A program made the position numbers and the translations under genes. A model generated the notes under the pieces. It was not told the origin of the DNA. It worked only from the letters and a program-made list of their open reading frames with translations, and ran no database searches. From Methylobacterium gossipiicola (GTDB lineage Bacteria > Pseudomonadota > Alphaproteobacteria > Rhizobiales > Beijerinckiaceae): DNA of 64,000 nt. The stretch lies in NCBI RefSeq assembly GCF_900113485.1, contig NZ_FOPM01000004.1:183150-247149 (forward strand). Reading direction: 5' to 3'. This document shows, piece after piece, positions 1 through 8,971 of the stretch (position 1 is the stretch's first letter; the number at the start of each line of letters is the position of its first letter).

Positions 1-236
1 TGCACCAGGCTGAGCAGCCGCTCCCAGACACCGGCCCGGGACCAGCGGATGAAGATCTGGGCGGCCCGCCACCACGGACCCAGTTCCTCCGGGATCGCCC
101 GCCATTTGGCGCCGTTCCGATGCCGCCACAGGATCGCCGAGAGCGTGCGTTGCAGGTCCTGCGGCGGCGTCTTGGCCTTGGGCCGGCACGCCTCGACCAG
201 AGGCTCCAGTTCAGACCATTGCGCGTCGCTCAGCAT
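1..236 (-). CDS. IS5-family transposase, N-terminal part (partial)
   Basis: The translation begins MLSDAQWSELEPLVEACRP and continues through LSAILWRHRNGAKWRAIP and WWRAAQIFIRWSRAGVWERL. This is the typical helix-turn-helix N-terminal domain (DUF4096 type) of IS5-family transposases, with the conserved W-R-x-IP motif. The 78 visible residues run off the window start, so the catalytic DDE domain cannot be seen and activity cannot be judged. The start is the ATG at 236. Confidence 0.85.
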   Translation of the reverse strand, partial: MLSDAQWSELEPLVEACRPKAKTPPQDLQRTLSAILWRHRNGAKWRAIPEELGPWWRAAQIFIRWSRAGVWERLLSLV

Positions 237-303
237 CGTCCCTCCCGCAATCAGAGAGACGAAAACGCAAAACGCGCCAATCCGTTCAAGCGACGACAGG
301 CCC
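1..303 (-). mobile_element. IS5-family insertion sequence, right part (truncated by window start)
   Basis: One end of an insertion sequence is visible. Reading leftwards from about 303, the element begins GGGCCTGTCG, followed by a leader of some 65 bases and then the transposase start at 236. Immediately outside it lies CTAG, which fits the YTAR target preference known for IS5-type elements. The reading frame of an integrase-like gene (304-436) is cut exactly at this point, which supports the boundary. The other end and the second target copy lie outside the window, so the exact terminal repeat is inferred. Confidence 0.6.
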
Positions 304-436
304 TAGTCGTGCCCAGGCTGATCCACTTCTGGCCGCTTCGCCCTCCCGCGACGAACTCTCGAAGTTCGCGCGGCACCCAGCCTCGAAACGCGTAGCCGCC
401 ATTCCTCCGGCGAACGAGGCGGGTATCCTGGGCCAT
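304..436 (-). pseudogene. Tyrosine-recombinase (integrase) N-terminal remnant
   Basis: From an ATG at 436 the minus strand encodes MAQDTRLVRRRNGGYAFRGW, then VPRELREFVAGG and QKWISLGTTR. This resembles the N-terminal arm/core-binding start of phage-type integrases, which typically read DTRLVRR-x(n)-Y-x-x-R-x-x-VP-x-[ED]L-x(n)-SLGT. The frame is lost at about 304, where the IS5-type element begins. The start lies 99 bases beyond the 3' end of tRNA-Ser in the same direction, the classic position of an island integrase. The similarity is judged by eye from a short segment. Confidence 0.55.
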
Positions 437-534
437 CTGACCGAGTCCAACTGTAGCAGCAACCTGTAGCATGGTCGCCGGCTTCGTCTCGTCGTGTCAA
501 TGACTTAAGCAGGAACAACGTGTTAGCAGCGGGT

Positions 535-624
535 TGGCGGAAGGGGTGGGATTCGAACCCACGGTGGAGTTGCCCCCACGGCGGTTTTCAAGACCGCTGC
601 CTTAAACCACTCGGCCACCCTTCC
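535..624 (-). tRNA. tRNA-Ser (UGA)
   Basis: The minus strand folds as a class II tRNA of 90 bases. The acceptor stem is GGAAGGG/CCCTTCC and discriminator G538 is followed by encoded CCA (537-535). The D-arm reads GGCCGAGTGG. The anticodon stem GCGGT/ACCGC encloses loop CTTGAAA, giving anticodon TGA at 590-588. A long variable arm and the T-arm GGTTCGAATCC follow. The extra arm and anticodon identify serine. The 3' end abuts an integrase remnant, so this gene is a likely island attachment site. Confidence 0.97.
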
Positions 625-736
625 GGCCCGCCGGTCCAGACCGGCGAGGATCCCGGGGCCTTCAGGCCCAGCGGGAGCCGGAGGGTTCTAGCGGAGAACG
701 GGGCGGGCGGGAATTGAAAACTCGGGCCGGGGCACC

Positions 737-2875
737 TCAAGGCTGGGTGGCATCGAGGCGGCCGAGGCGGTCGAGGAGGGCGCGGTCGTGCAGGAGGGCC
801 ATGCGCTCCTTCGGCGAGAGCCAGGCGGCAGCCTCGTCGACGGTGTGGGCCTCCACCACCTTGGCCTGGGCCAGCGCTCGGTCGGTGTCGATGACGCCGC
901 GGGGGCGGGGAACTGCCGTCGGCAGCATGGCGGCGTGGGCGTGGGCGAGTTCCGGCTCGGCGTGGAGGGCCCGTAGGGCGTCGGCGTCGTCGAAGCCCAA
1001 GCCCGCGTTGCGGGCCGCGAGGCGGCCGGCCTGGGCGGCGATGGCGGGCGGGTCGCGCTCCTCCGGGGTCATGAGCAGGCCGAAGCGCTTCAGGGCGAGG
1101 CCGAGGCTGAGCTGGCCGCTCGCCCAGGAGATCGGGATCGCCAGCACGAGGCCGAGGATGGTCGGCGACATCCAGAGGAACAGGGAGGTGGCGATGGCGA
1201 AGGCCGCGATGCCGGTGACGAGGCCGAGTGCCATGTGCCAGCGGTGGCGGCGGACGATATCACCCCACGGGATCGAGCCGTCGTCGCGCCGCTGCGGGTT
1301 CCAGCCGGTGTCGCGCCCGAGCAGGATCTGGAACACCGAGCCCGACTGGATCAGCATGGCGATGGGCGCGATGAGGGCCGAGAGCAGGATTTCGATGAGG
1401 CTCGACAGGACGAGGCGGCCGGCGCCGCCGCAGGCCCGGCGCACCTGTCCGTCGATGAGCGCCAGGATCAAGCCCAAAAACTTCGGGGCGAGCAGGATGC
1501 CCATGGTGAGCCCGAACAGCTGGAGCGCGCGCACGGGATCGAAGCGCGGCCAGACGGGGTGGAGCCCGAACTCGCTCGTGAAGTATTCCGGCCGCACGTA
1601 GGCGGTCTGGAGCACCAGGGCGATACCGACGACGAGCTGGGCGAGCCAGAGAGGCGAGGCGACGTAGCCGGCGATGCCCGTGGCGAAGTGCTGGCGCGAG
1701 GCGGGTTTCAGGCCGGCGGCCCCGATGATGCGGCTGTGCTGGAGGTTGCCCTGCGCCCAGCGCCGGTCGCGCACGGCCACATCGATGAGGGAGGGCGGGC
1801 TCTCCTCGTAGGAGCCGGGGAGCGCCGGCAGCATGGTGACGCTCCAGCCGGCGCGCCGGATGAGCGCCGCTTCCACGAAGTCGTGGGAGAGCACGTGGCC
1901 GCCGAAGGGCGGCTTGCCGGGCAGGTCCGGCAACCCGCAGGCTTGCGCGAAGGCCCGGGTGCGGATGATGGCATTGTGCCCCCAGTAATTGCCGTCGCGG
2001 CCCGACCACACGGACAGGCCGGTGGCGATGACCGGCCCGTAGATGCGGGCGGCGAATTGCTGGACCCGGGCGAACAGGGTGTTGCGATTGATGATGAGGG
2101 GCAGGGACTGGATGATCCCCGAATCCGGGTCCGCCTCCATGGCGGCGGCCAGATGCACGACGCAGGCCCCGGTCATGAGGCTGTCGGCGTCGAGGACGAG
2201 CATGTGGTCGTAGGCCGCCCCCCAGCGGGTGACGAAGTCGCCGATATTGCCGGCCTTGCGGTGATGATTCTTCGGCCGGTGGCGGTAGTAAAGGCGGGCG
2301 TCCTCGCCCCAGCGGGCGCGGAGTTCGAGGAAGGCGCGCTCCTCGGCGATCCAGGCGTCGCTTTGTGTCGAGTCCGACAGCACGAAGTAGTCGAATGCGT
2401 GCCCGAGGCCGGTGGCGTCGATCTCGGCGCGCATGGCCTCGATGGCCGCGAAGGTCCGGGCCGTGGCCTCGTTGTAGACCGGCATCACCATTGCGGTGCG
2501 GGTCGCCAGCGCCGTGGGCAGGGCAGGGGTCCTGGGACGGCGCAGGAGCACGAGGAAGCCGAGGATCGCGCCCGTGAAGGCGAGGGCGATCCAGGAGAAG
2601 TTCAGGGTGAACAGGGCGAGCAGCACGTACTGAAGCGCCGTGGTGCCGCCGGAGACCGACACCACCTCGTACATCTGATAGGCGCCGTAGGCCGTGAGAA
2701 GCGCCGCCGCGCCGAACACGAAGATCCGGGCGAGCCAGGGCTTGGGGTGGGCGACGGCGGGCTTGTGCCCATCGGCCGCGTCCCAAGCGTCGAGGCGCTG
2801 CACCGGCATGGCCAGGGGAGCCTCGGGCGGCATCGCCGGGCGGAACGGGGCGATGGGAGAGGCGGGTGCGTTCAC
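737..2875 (-). CDS. opgH: Glucans biosynthesis glucosyltransferase H
   Basis: OpgH is the inner-membrane glucosyltransferase that makes the beta-glucan backbone of osmoregulated periplasmic glucans from UDP-glucose. The 712-residue product has N-terminal membrane segments, a GT2 catalytic domain with MVMPVYNEA, LVLDADSLM and the RDRRWAQGNLQH motif (R/QxxRW type), and several C-terminal membrane helices. The chosen start is a GTG at 2875 whose bases overlap the opgG stop (GTGA), fixing translational coupling. The frame stays open further upstream, but there it is only a shadow of opgG. It forms an operon with opgG. At 712 residues it is shorter than the enterobacterial form (about 850), a length inferred to be usual for alphaproteobacteria. 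Confidence 0.93.
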   Translation of the reverse strand: MNAPASPIAPFRPAMPPEAPLAMPVQRLDAWDAADGHKPAVAHPKPWLARIFVFGAAALLTAYGAYQMYEVVSVSGGTTALQYVLLALFTLNFSWIALAFTGAILGFLVLLRRPRTPALPTALATRTAMVMPVYNEATARTFAAIEAMRAEIDATGLGHAFDYFVLSDSTQSDAWIAEERAFLELRARWGEDARLYYRHRPKNHHRKAGNIGDFVTRWGAAYDHMLVLDADSLMTGACVVHLAAAMEADPDSGIIQSLPLIINRNTLFARVQQFAARIYGPVIATGLSVWSGRDGNYWGHNAIIRTRAFAQACGLPDLPGKPPFGGHVLSHDFVEAALIRRAGWSVTMLPALPGSYEESPPSLIDVAVRDRRWAQGNLQHSRIIGAAGLKPASRQHFATGIAGYVASPLWLAQLVVGIALVLQTAYVRPEYFTSEFGLHPVWPRFDPVRALQLFGLTMGILLAPKFLGLILALIDGQVRRACGGAGRLVLSSLIEILLSALIAPIAMLIQSGSVFQILLGRDTGWNPQRRDDGSIPWGDIVRRHRWHMALGLVTGIAAFAIATSLFLWMSPTILGLVLAIPISWASGQLSLGLALKRFGLLMTPEERDPPAIAAQAGRLAARNAGLGFDDADALRALHAEPELAHAHAAMLPTAVPRPRGVIDTDRALAQAKVVEAHTVDEAAAWLSPKERMALLHDRALLDRLGRLDATQP

Positions 2876-4467
2876 GGGGTCCAACGGTACAGCCAGGTTT
2901 CGGTTAAGGCGGTGTCGTCCCGTAGCAGGGCGAGGCGCAGTTCGCAGGCCTTTTCGCCGCGCGGATCGAGTTCGAAGGCGACCCGGACGGTCTTGCGCTC
3001 GGGGTAGCGGTAGAGCCGGTTCGCCGTGATCGCGCCGGGACTCACGGAGAGCTGCGTCCGCAGGGCCTCGACCTCCGCCAGCCCCTCGCCGGTGAAGTCC
3101 ACGAGGATGAGGCGCCGCGCCTCCGTGGTGCCGCGTCCGCTGCGGGTGCCCGAAACCACCGCCACGGGCACCGGCTCGGGGGGCTGCCAGCACCAGTGCT
3201 GGCGGTAGCTGAACGCGAGTTCGCCCCGGGCCGCGAGGCCGGTCTTCGGCCGCCAGTAGGCGAGGATGTTCTCGTTGAACTCGGAATCGCTCGGGATCTC
3301 GAGGAGGGTCACGCTGCCCGGCCCCCAGGCCGCGAGGGGTTCGAGCCACAGGGACGGGCGCCATTCCCAATGCTGTACGTCGTCCTGGAAGGCACGGTAG
3401 TCGCGCGCCCGCTGCATCAGCCCGAAGCCCTTCGGGTTGTCGTCGACGAAGGACGAGACCTGCAGGGTCTCGGGATTGCGGACCGGACGCCAGATCGCCT
3501 CGCCGGAGCCCGTGCGGATCTGCAGGCCGCCCGACGAATGGACGGCGGCGCGCGCATCGTCGGCCCCGCGCCGGTCGTAGGGGCCGAACAGGTAGCTCGT
3601 GGTCATGCCGCCAAGGCCGAGGTGATCGATGGCGGTGCGCGCGAACACCGTGCCCTCGACGTCGCACAGGGAGGCCGCTCCCGGACGCAGGCTCATGCGC
3701 AGGGCCGCCGTGGCGGAGGGGGAATCGACGAGGGCATGCACCACCAAGGGGGCGCCGGGACCCGGCCGCTCGATCCAGATGGCCCGGAACTCCGGGAACT
3801 CCTCGCCCCGGGCGTCGGCGGGCCGCAGGGTGAGGGCGCGGGCGGTGACGCCGAAGCCCTGGCCGGCGGCGATGAGGCGGAAGAACGAGGCGCCCTGGAA
3901 GTAGGCGAAATCGGCGAGGTCGCCGCCGTCGAACCGGGCCCGGATCTTGAAGCCCGAATAGCCCATGTCCTCCTTGAGGGTGGGGATCTGCGTGGTGTCG
4001 GTCTCGAACCGGGCGCGGTCGTAGGGCAGGGGGCGGACCACCCCGTCCTCCACGAGGGCCAGGGCGACGCGGTCCTTGAACACCGAGCCGCGATGCAGGG
4101 GTTCGAGGGTGAAGCCGAGGCCGGCTTCGGCCCAGACCGCGCTGCCCGGCGCCGTGCGGATGGCGGCATATTGCTCGCGGTTGAGATCGGCCAGGGCCCC
4201 GGGCAAATCGTCGGTGCGGGGTGCGACGTAGGCGCGCGCGGCCAGTGCCCGGGCGAGGTCGGTGACGAGACCCGCCTGGAACGGGGTGCCGGCCGTGGGC
4301 AGGGCGGGCGCGTCGTCCGCGAAGGCGGGCATGGGAAAGCCCGCGGACACGGCCAGGGCACCGGCCCCGCGCAGGAGGGTGCGGCGGGTCTGCCCCCCCG
4401 CCCCCGTCGTCGCGGAATCGTCGGCCATGGGGTCGGCGTCGGGGACGTCTCGGAGCGGCGGCGTCAT
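2872..4467 (-). CDS. opgG: Glucan biosynthesis protein G (periplasmic)
   Basis: This OpgG/MdoG family periplasmic protein is needed for synthesis or branching of osmoregulated periplasmic glucans. The 531-residue product carries a twin-arginine signal (QTRRTLLRGAGALAVSAG) at about residues 27-44 and then the family body, including the conserved YSGFKIRA and GEAIWRPVRNP stretches. It is the first gene of the opgGH operon, with its stop overlapping the opgH GTG. A second in-frame ATG at 4428 (MADDSATT) would shorten the leader before the Tat motif and is an equally plausible start. OpgD is a close paralogue family, but adjacency to opgH favours OpgG. Confidence 0.92.
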   Translation of the reverse strand: MTPPLRDVPDADPMADDSATTGAGGQTRRTLLRGAGALAVSAGFPMPAFADDAPALPTAGTPFQAGLVTDLARALAARAYVAPRTDDLPGALADLNREQYAAIRTAPGSAVWAEAGLGFTLEPLHRGSVFKDRVALALVEDGVVRPLPYDRARFETDTTQIPTLKEDMGYSGFKIRARFDGGDLADFAYFQGASFFRLIAAGQGFGVTARALTLRPADARGEEFPEFRAIWIERPGPGAPLVVHALVDSPSATAALRMSLRPGAASLCDVEGTVFARTAIDHLGLGGMTTSYLFGPYDRRGADDARAAVHSSGGLQIRTGSGEAIWRPVRNPETLQVSSFVDDNPKGFGLMQRARDYRAFQDDVQHWEWRPSLWLEPLAAWGPGSVTLLEIPSDSEFNENILAYWRPKTGLAARGELAFSYRQHWCWQPPEPVPVAVVSGTRSGRGTTEARRLILVDFTGEGLAEVEALRTQLSVSPGAITANRLYRYPERKTVRVAFELDPRGEKACELRLALLRDDTALTETWLYRWTP

Positions 4468-4659
4468 GGGGACCTAATGGGACCTGTCGTTCGGGCGCGG
4501 CGGCGATGGGGAGAATACGCAGCTTCGACGACGGGTTTACCACGCACGGCCCTGAACTGAAGGTTAAGCTTTCGTGACTTCATGAACTGGCCGAAGCGCC
4601 GCGCCTGTGGCACATCTCCCGTGTCGACGGCCATCGTCGACGCGGTCACGGAGGAGTCC

Positions 4660-4905
4660 ATGGCGTTGATTCCATGCCCCGCCTGCACGCACCGGATGTC
4701 CATCCGGGCCCTGGCCTGTCCCGCCTGCGGCCATCCCGGTCCGGACACGTCGCCCCGGGGCGGGGGAGGCGGAACGGTCCGGATGCTCGGCCAGGTCGCC
4801 GGTACCTACCTCTCCACGACGGCTCTGACCGGGCTCGCCCTGGGCAGCGTGATGTTCGCGTCCGTCGCCGCCGTGCTGATTACCCTGATCCTGTCCGGCC
4901 GCTGA
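4660..4905 (+). CDS. Small zinc-ribbon membrane protein
   Basis: The 81-residue product begins MALIPCPACTHRMSIRALAC and has two CPxC knuckles (CPAC at about 6-9 and CPAC at about 20-23), a four-cysteine zinc ribbon. A glycine-rich linker and one hydrophobic C-terminal stretch (about residues 48-78), likely a membrane helix, follow. The ATG at 4660 is preceded by GGAGGAGTCC, a strong ribosome binding site, and is preferred over an upstream in-frame ATG at 4582. The function is unknown. The zinc-ribbon plus membrane-anchor architecture is common in alphaproteobacterial orphans. It stands alone between opgG (divergent) and glmU. Confidence 0.7.
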   Translation: MALIPCPACTHRMSIRALACPACGHPGPDTSPRGGGGGTVRMLGQVAGTYLSTTALTGLALGSVMFASVAAVLITLILSGR

Positions 4906-4994
4906 TTCCGGCGGACCGCTTGCCAGACCCGTGGGCGGCGCAGTAGCGCACCGGCCACGGGCGGACGAACGGGTCAAGGACAGGCGGATCGATC

Positions 4995-6371
4995 ATGGGC
5001 GCAGCGACGACGACCGGGCGCAGTCTCACAGCCATCGTGCTCGCCGCCGGCAAGGGCACGCGGATGCGCTCGGATCTGCCGAAAGTGCTCCATGCCGTCG
5101 CCGGGCGGACCATGCTGGGCCACGTCCTCGCGGCCGCCCGCGCGGCGGGGGCGGGGCGCATCGCCGTGGTGGTGGAGCCGGGCCAGGCCGCCGTGGCGCG
5201 GGAGATCGAGGCGGCGGCGCCGGGCGCCGCCGTGTTCCCGCAGGCGGAGCGCCTCGGCACCGCCCATGCGGTGCTGGCCGCCCGCACGATCCTGGCCGAA
5301 GCCGACGACGACGTCATCGTGGCCTTCGGCGACACGCCGCTCGTCACCGGCGACACCCTCGCGCGCCTGCGGGCGCCGCTGGCCGATGGCGCCGCCGTGG
5401 CGGTTCTGGCCTTCGACACACCGAATCCGAAGGGCTACGGCCGGGTCCTGACGGAGGGCGGCCGGGTGGTCGCCATCCGCGAGGAGAAGGACGCCAGCGA
5501 TTCCGAGCGCGCCGTCACCCTGTGCAATGCCGGGCTCATGGCCCTTTCGGGGGCGCATGCCCTCGCCCTCCTCGACCGCATCGGCAACGCCAACGCGGCC
5601 GGCGAATATTACCTGCCCGACGCCGTCGGCCTCGCCGTGGCGGACGGGCTGACGGTGGCGGTGGTGGCGGTCGACGAGGCCGAGGCGCAGGGCGTCAACG
5701 ACCGGGTCCAGCTCGCCGTGGCGGAGGCGGAGATCCAGGTTCGTCTGCGCCGCGCGGCGCAGATCGGCGGCGCCACCCTGGTGGCGCCGGAAACGGTTTT
5801 CCTGAGTGTCGACACGGTGTTGGGCCGGGACGTTCTCGTGGAACCTCATGTGGTGTTCGGGTCCGGGGTCACCGTCGGCGACGGCTGCACGATCCACGCC
5901 TTCTCGCACCTCGAAGGCGCGTCCCTGGCGCCCGGCGTCGCGGTCGGCCCCTATGCCCGGCTCCGCCCCGGCGCGGTGCTGGAGACGGGGGCGAAGGTCG
6001 GCAACTTCGTCGAGATCAAGAACGCGCATCTCGGCGCCGGCGCCAAGGCCAACCACCTGACCTATCTCGGCGACGCCGAGATCGGCGCGGGCGCCAATGT
6101 CGGGGCCGGCACCATCACGTGCAATTACGACGGGGTGAACAAGCACCGCACCACCATCGGGGCGGGCGCCTTCATCGGCTCGAACACCGCCCTCGTGGCC
6201 CCCGTGACCGTGGGCGCCGGGGCCATCGTCGGGGCGGGCTCGGTGATTTCTGCGGATGTCGCCGACGACGCCCTGGCGGTGTCGCGGGCGCGCCAGCGCA
6301 GCCTTGCCGACTGGGCGCCGGGCAAGCGCGCGGCCCTGGCCGCCGAGAAGGCGGCCCGCGCAAAATCCTAA
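4995..6371 (+). CDS. glmU: Bifunctional UDP-GlcNAc pyrophosphorylase / glucosamine-1-P acetyltransferase
   Basis: GlmU acetylates glucosamine-1-phosphate and then couples it to UTP, giving UDP-GlcNAc for peptidoglycan and lipid A in the cytoplasm. The 458-residue length is normal for the family. The N-terminal uridylyltransferase domain shows LAAGKGTRM at about residues 16-24 and GDTPL. The C-terminal left-handed beta-helix (about 260-430) carries hexapeptide repeats and the acetyltransferase motif GTITCNYDG. glmS lies 165 bases downstream on the same strand, so the two steps of amino-sugar nucleotide synthesis sit together. Confidence 0.97.
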   Translation: MGAATTTGRSLTAIVLAAGKGTRMRSDLPKVLHAVAGRTMLGHVLAAARAAGAGRIAVVVEPGQAAVAREIEAAAPGAAVFPQAERLGTAHAVLAARTILAEADDDVIVAFGDTPLVTGDTLARLRAPLADGAAVAVLAFDTPNPKGYGRVLTEGGRVVAIREEKDASDSERAVTLCNAGLMALSGAHALALLDRIGNANAAGEYYLPDAVGLAVADGLTVAVVAVDEAEAQGVNDRVQLAVAEAEIQVRLRRAAQIGGATLVAPETVFLSVDTVLGRDVLVEPHVVFGSGVTVGDGCTIHAFSHLEGASLAPGVAVGPYARLRPGAVLETGAKVGNFVEIKNAHLGAGAKANHLTYLGDAEIGAGANVGAGTITCNYDGVNKHRTTIGAGAFIGSNTALVAPVTVGAGAIVGAGSVISADVADDALAVSRARQRSLADWAPGKRAALAAEKAARAKS

Positions 6372-6535
6372 CCCTCCGGGCGGTTGGGCCCGTTGCCTCA
6401 AGCTTGCATTGAGGATTGGCGACCGACCTTCGGACGGGGATCGGGACGGGCCGGGTGGCTTGGCCGTCCCATTCCGGTACAAGCCGGGGTTTGGCAAGGC
6501 GCCTCCCGGCGGCTCGTTTGTGAGAGACACGACCC

Positions 6536-8362
6536 ATGTGTGGAATCGTTGGCATCGTCGGGCGGGACGCCGTGGCCGGGCAACTCGTGGAGGCCCTGCG
6601 CCGCCTCGAGTATCGCGGCTACGATTCGGCCGGCATCGCCACCCTGACGGACGGACACCTCGAGCGCCGCCGCGCGGAGGGCAAGCTCGCCAACCTCGAG
6701 GCGCGTTTGCGCGACGAGCCCTTGGGCGGCGCCATCGGCATCGGCCACACGCGGTGGGCGACGCATGGGCGGCCCAACGAGACCAACGCCCACCCGCACG
6801 CCACGGCGCGGCTGGCCGTGGTCCATAACGGCATCATCGAGAATTTTCGGGAATTGAAGGCCGAGCTGCAGGGGCTCGGGGTCCGCTTCGAGAGCGAGAC
6901 CGATACGGAGGTGGTGGCCCAACTCGTCAGCCGCGCCATGGACGAGGGCCTCGGCCCCGTCGAGGCCGTCGCCCGCTGCCTGCCGCGCCTGCACGGCGCC
7001 TTCGCCCTCGGCATCCTGTTTTCCGGCCACGACGACCTCCTCGTCGGCGCCCGCCACGGCGCGCCGCTGGCCATCGGCTTCGGGCAGGGGGAAACCTATC
7101 TCGGCTCCGACGCCCTGGCCCTGGCGCCGTTCACCGAGGAGATCACCTACCTGGAGGAGGGCGATTGGGCGGTCCTGTCGCGGGCCGGCGCCGAGATCCA
7201 CGGTCTCGACGGCGCGGTGGTCGAACGTCCGCGCCAGCGCATCGTCGCCCAGGCCTTCCGGGTCGAGAAGGGCAATCACCGCCACTTCATGGCGAAGGAA
7301 ATCCACGAGCAGCCAGAGGTCGTGGGCCGTACCCTGGCGCATTACGTCGATCTGGCGAATGGCCGCGTCGCCCTCCCCGAGACCCTGCCGTTCGATTTTC
7401 GCACCCTCTCGCGTCTCTCCATCACGGCCTGTGGCACCGCCTACTATGCCGGCCTGGTCGCCAAATACTGGTTCGAGACCCTGGCCCGCCTGCCCGTGGA
7501 GATCGACGTCGCCTCGGAGGCCCGCTACCGCGAGCCGCCCCTCGACCGCGACGGTCTCACCCTGGTGATCTCGCAATCGGGCGAGACCGCCGACACCCTG
7601 GCGTCCCTGCGCTACGCCAAGTCCCAGGGCCAGCACACCCTGGCGGTCGTCAACGTGCCGACCTCGACCATCGCGCGCGAAGCCTCCGCCGTGGTGCCGA
7701 CCCTGGCCGGCCCCGAGATCGGCGTCGCCTCCACGAAGGCGTTCTCGTGCCAGCTCACCGTGCTCCTGTGCCTCGCCATCGCGGCCGGCCGGGCGCGCGG
7801 CGCCTTGAGCGCCGAGCGCGAGCGCGCCCTGGTCGATGCCCTCATCACCGTGCCGGGCCTGATGGCGGAGGCGACGAAGCGCGAGGGCGAGATCGAGGGC
7901 CTCGCCCGCGAGGTCTCGAAGGCCCGCGACGTGCTCTATCTCGGGCGCGGCACCAGCTACCCCATGGCGCTGGAAGGCGCCTTGAAACTCAAGGAAATCA
8001 GCTACATCCACGCGGAAGGTTATGCGGCGGGCGAACTGAAGCACGGCCCCATCGCCCTCATCGACGAGAGCGTGCCGGTCATCGTCATCGCGCCCCACGA
8101 CGCCATCTTCGAGAAAACCGTGTCCAACATGCAGGAGGTGGCCGCGCGCGGCGGACGCATCATCCTCATCGGAGACGCCAAGGGCGCGGCGGCGGCGGGC
8201 CTCGACACCCTGGCCACCGTGACCATGCCGGACCTCGACCCCGTGGTCGCCCCCATCGTCTACGCCGTGCCGATCCAGCTCATCGCCTACCACACGGCGG
8301 TGTTCATGGGGAAAGACGTGGACCAGCCACGCAACCTCGCGAAATCCGTGACGGTGGAATAG
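6536..8362 (+). CDS. glmS: Glutamine-fructose-6-phosphate aminotransferase (isomerizing)
   Basis: GlmS converts fructose-6-phosphate and glutamine to glucosamine-6-phosphate, the first step toward UDP-GlcNAc. The 608-residue protein starts MCGIVGIVG, with the catalytic cysteine at position 2, and has the class II amidotransferase motifs HTRWATHG and NGIIEN. Two SIS sugar-isomerase domains follow (ITACGTAYYAG, SQSGETADT, LGRGTSYPMALEGALKLKE). It ends in the conserved AKSVTVE. No glmS ribozyme-like leader was recognised in the 164 bases upstream. A strong hairpin terminator follows at 8401. Confidence 0.98.
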   Translation: MCGIVGIVGRDAVAGQLVEALRRLEYRGYDSAGIATLTDGHLERRRAEGKLANLEARLRDEPLGGAIGIGHTRWATHGRPNETNAHPHATARLAVVHNGIIENFRELKAELQGLGVRFESETDTEVVAQLVSRAMDEGLGPVEAVARCLPRLHGAFALGILFSGHDDLLVGARHGAPLAIGFGQGETYLGSDALALAPFTEEITYLEEGDWAVLSRAGAEIHGLDGAVVERPRQRIVAQAFRVEKGNHRHFMAKEIHEQPEVVGRTLAHYVDLANGRVALPETLPFDFRTLSRLSITACGTAYYAGLVAKYWFETLARLPVEIDVASEARYREPPLDRDGLTLVISQSGETADTLASLRYAKSQGQHTLAVVNVPTSTIAREASAVVPTLAGPEIGVASTKAFSCQLTVLLCLAIAAGRARGALSAERERALVDALITVPGLMAEATKREGEIEGLAREVSKARDVLYLGRGTSYPMALEGALKLKEISYIHAEGYAAGELKHGPIALIDESVPVIVIAPHDAIFEKTVSNMQEVAARGGRIILIGDAKGAAAAGLDTLATVTMPDLDPVVAPIVYAVPIQLIAYHTAVFMGKDVDQPRNLAKSVTVE

Positions 8363-8400
8363 CCGACAGGCCCGACGCCGCCCGATCCCCCGCACGACAT

Positions 8401-8449
8401 GCAAAAGCCCCCGGGGCGACCGGCACACGGTCGCCTCGGGGGCTTTTGC
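8401..8449 (+). terminator. Strong bidirectional-type terminator after glmS
   Basis: A near-perfect inverted repeat pairs GCAAAAGCCCCC and CGACCG with CGGTCGCC and GGGCTTTTGC around a short GCACA loop. The 3' arm carries TTTT. It lies 39 bases after the glmS stop and separates it from the CopG-like gene. Confidence 0.85.
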
Positions 8450-8491
8450 ATGTCCGCCCTTGTGCGCCTCTTAGCCCTTCCCATCTACAGA

Positions 8492-8507
8492 CCATCCAAT
8501 TGGATGG
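8492..8507. promoter_or_regulatory. Perfect 16-bp palindrome upstream of the RHH regulator
   Basis: The sequence CCATCCAATTGGATGG is a perfect palindrome located 18 bases before the start codon of the ribbon-helix-helix gene at 8526. Proteins of that fold usually bind short palindromes, and many repress their own genes, so this is a plausible autoregulatory operator. The link is inferred from position and symmetry only. Confidence 0.5.
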
Positions 8508-8525
8508 CTTGAAGGGGCTTGAGAG

Positions 8526-8945
8526 ATGGAAAACAACGTTCAAACCCTACGGCCGAAGCTGCCCGAGAGCGAGAAGGTCACGGTCAATCTCGGCTTCGTC
8601 GACCTCGGTCACATCGACCTGATGGTGCGGGACGGCTTCTTCGCCAACCGGGCCGACTTCATCCGCACCGCCGTGCGCAACCAGCTCGACCGCCAGGGCG
8701 AGGCCGTGCGCCAATCCGTGGCCCGCAAGGGGCTCGAACTCGGCCTGTCGCATTACAGCCGCGCCGCCCTCGAAGCGGCCCGGGACGCCGGCACGCCGCT
8801 CCACATCCAGGTGCTCGGCCTCGCCAGCATCGCGGCCGACGTCACCCCGGAACTCGCCCGCGCGGCCATCGCCCACGTGCAGGTGCTCGGCGCCTTCCAG
8901 GCGAGCCCGGCCGTCAAGGCGGCGCTCGCCGACCGCATCGCCTGA
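8526..8945 (+). CDS. CopG/ribbon-helix-helix family regulator
   Basis: The 139-residue protein reads KVTVNLGFVDLGHIDLMVRD, then GFFANRADFIRTAVRNQLDR. This is a beta-strand followed by two helices, typical of ribbon-helix-helix DNA-binding domains (CopG/ParD-like, about residues 17-60). The C-terminal 80 residues are alanine-rich and of unknown role. No toxin partner is visible: the next gene, 26 bases downstream, encodes a PHB-depolymerase-type esterase. A perfect palindrome lies just upstream. The close spacing suggests co-transcription with the esterase, and regulation of it is possible but unproven. Confidence 0.75.
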   Translation: MENNVQTLRPKLPESEKVTVNLGFVDLGHIDLMVRDGFFANRADFIRTAVRNQLDRQGEAVRQSVARKGLELGLSHYSRAALEAARDAGTPLHIQVLGLASIAADVTPELARAAIAHVQVLGAFQASPAVKAALADRIA

Positions 8946-8971
8946 TCCCTCACCGCAAGGATTTTCGATCC

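Noticed and set aside
4582-4659. Upstream in-frame ATG extending the zinc-ribbon protein by 26 residues
   Set aside because: The internal ATG at 4660 has a strong GGAGGA ribosome site and directly precedes the zinc ribbon; the extension has no recognisable domain.
6372-6535. Possible glmS ribozyme/riboswitch ahead of glmS
   Set aside because: The leader is short, has no recognisable glmS ribozyme core, and such ribozymes are typical of Gram-positive bacteria.
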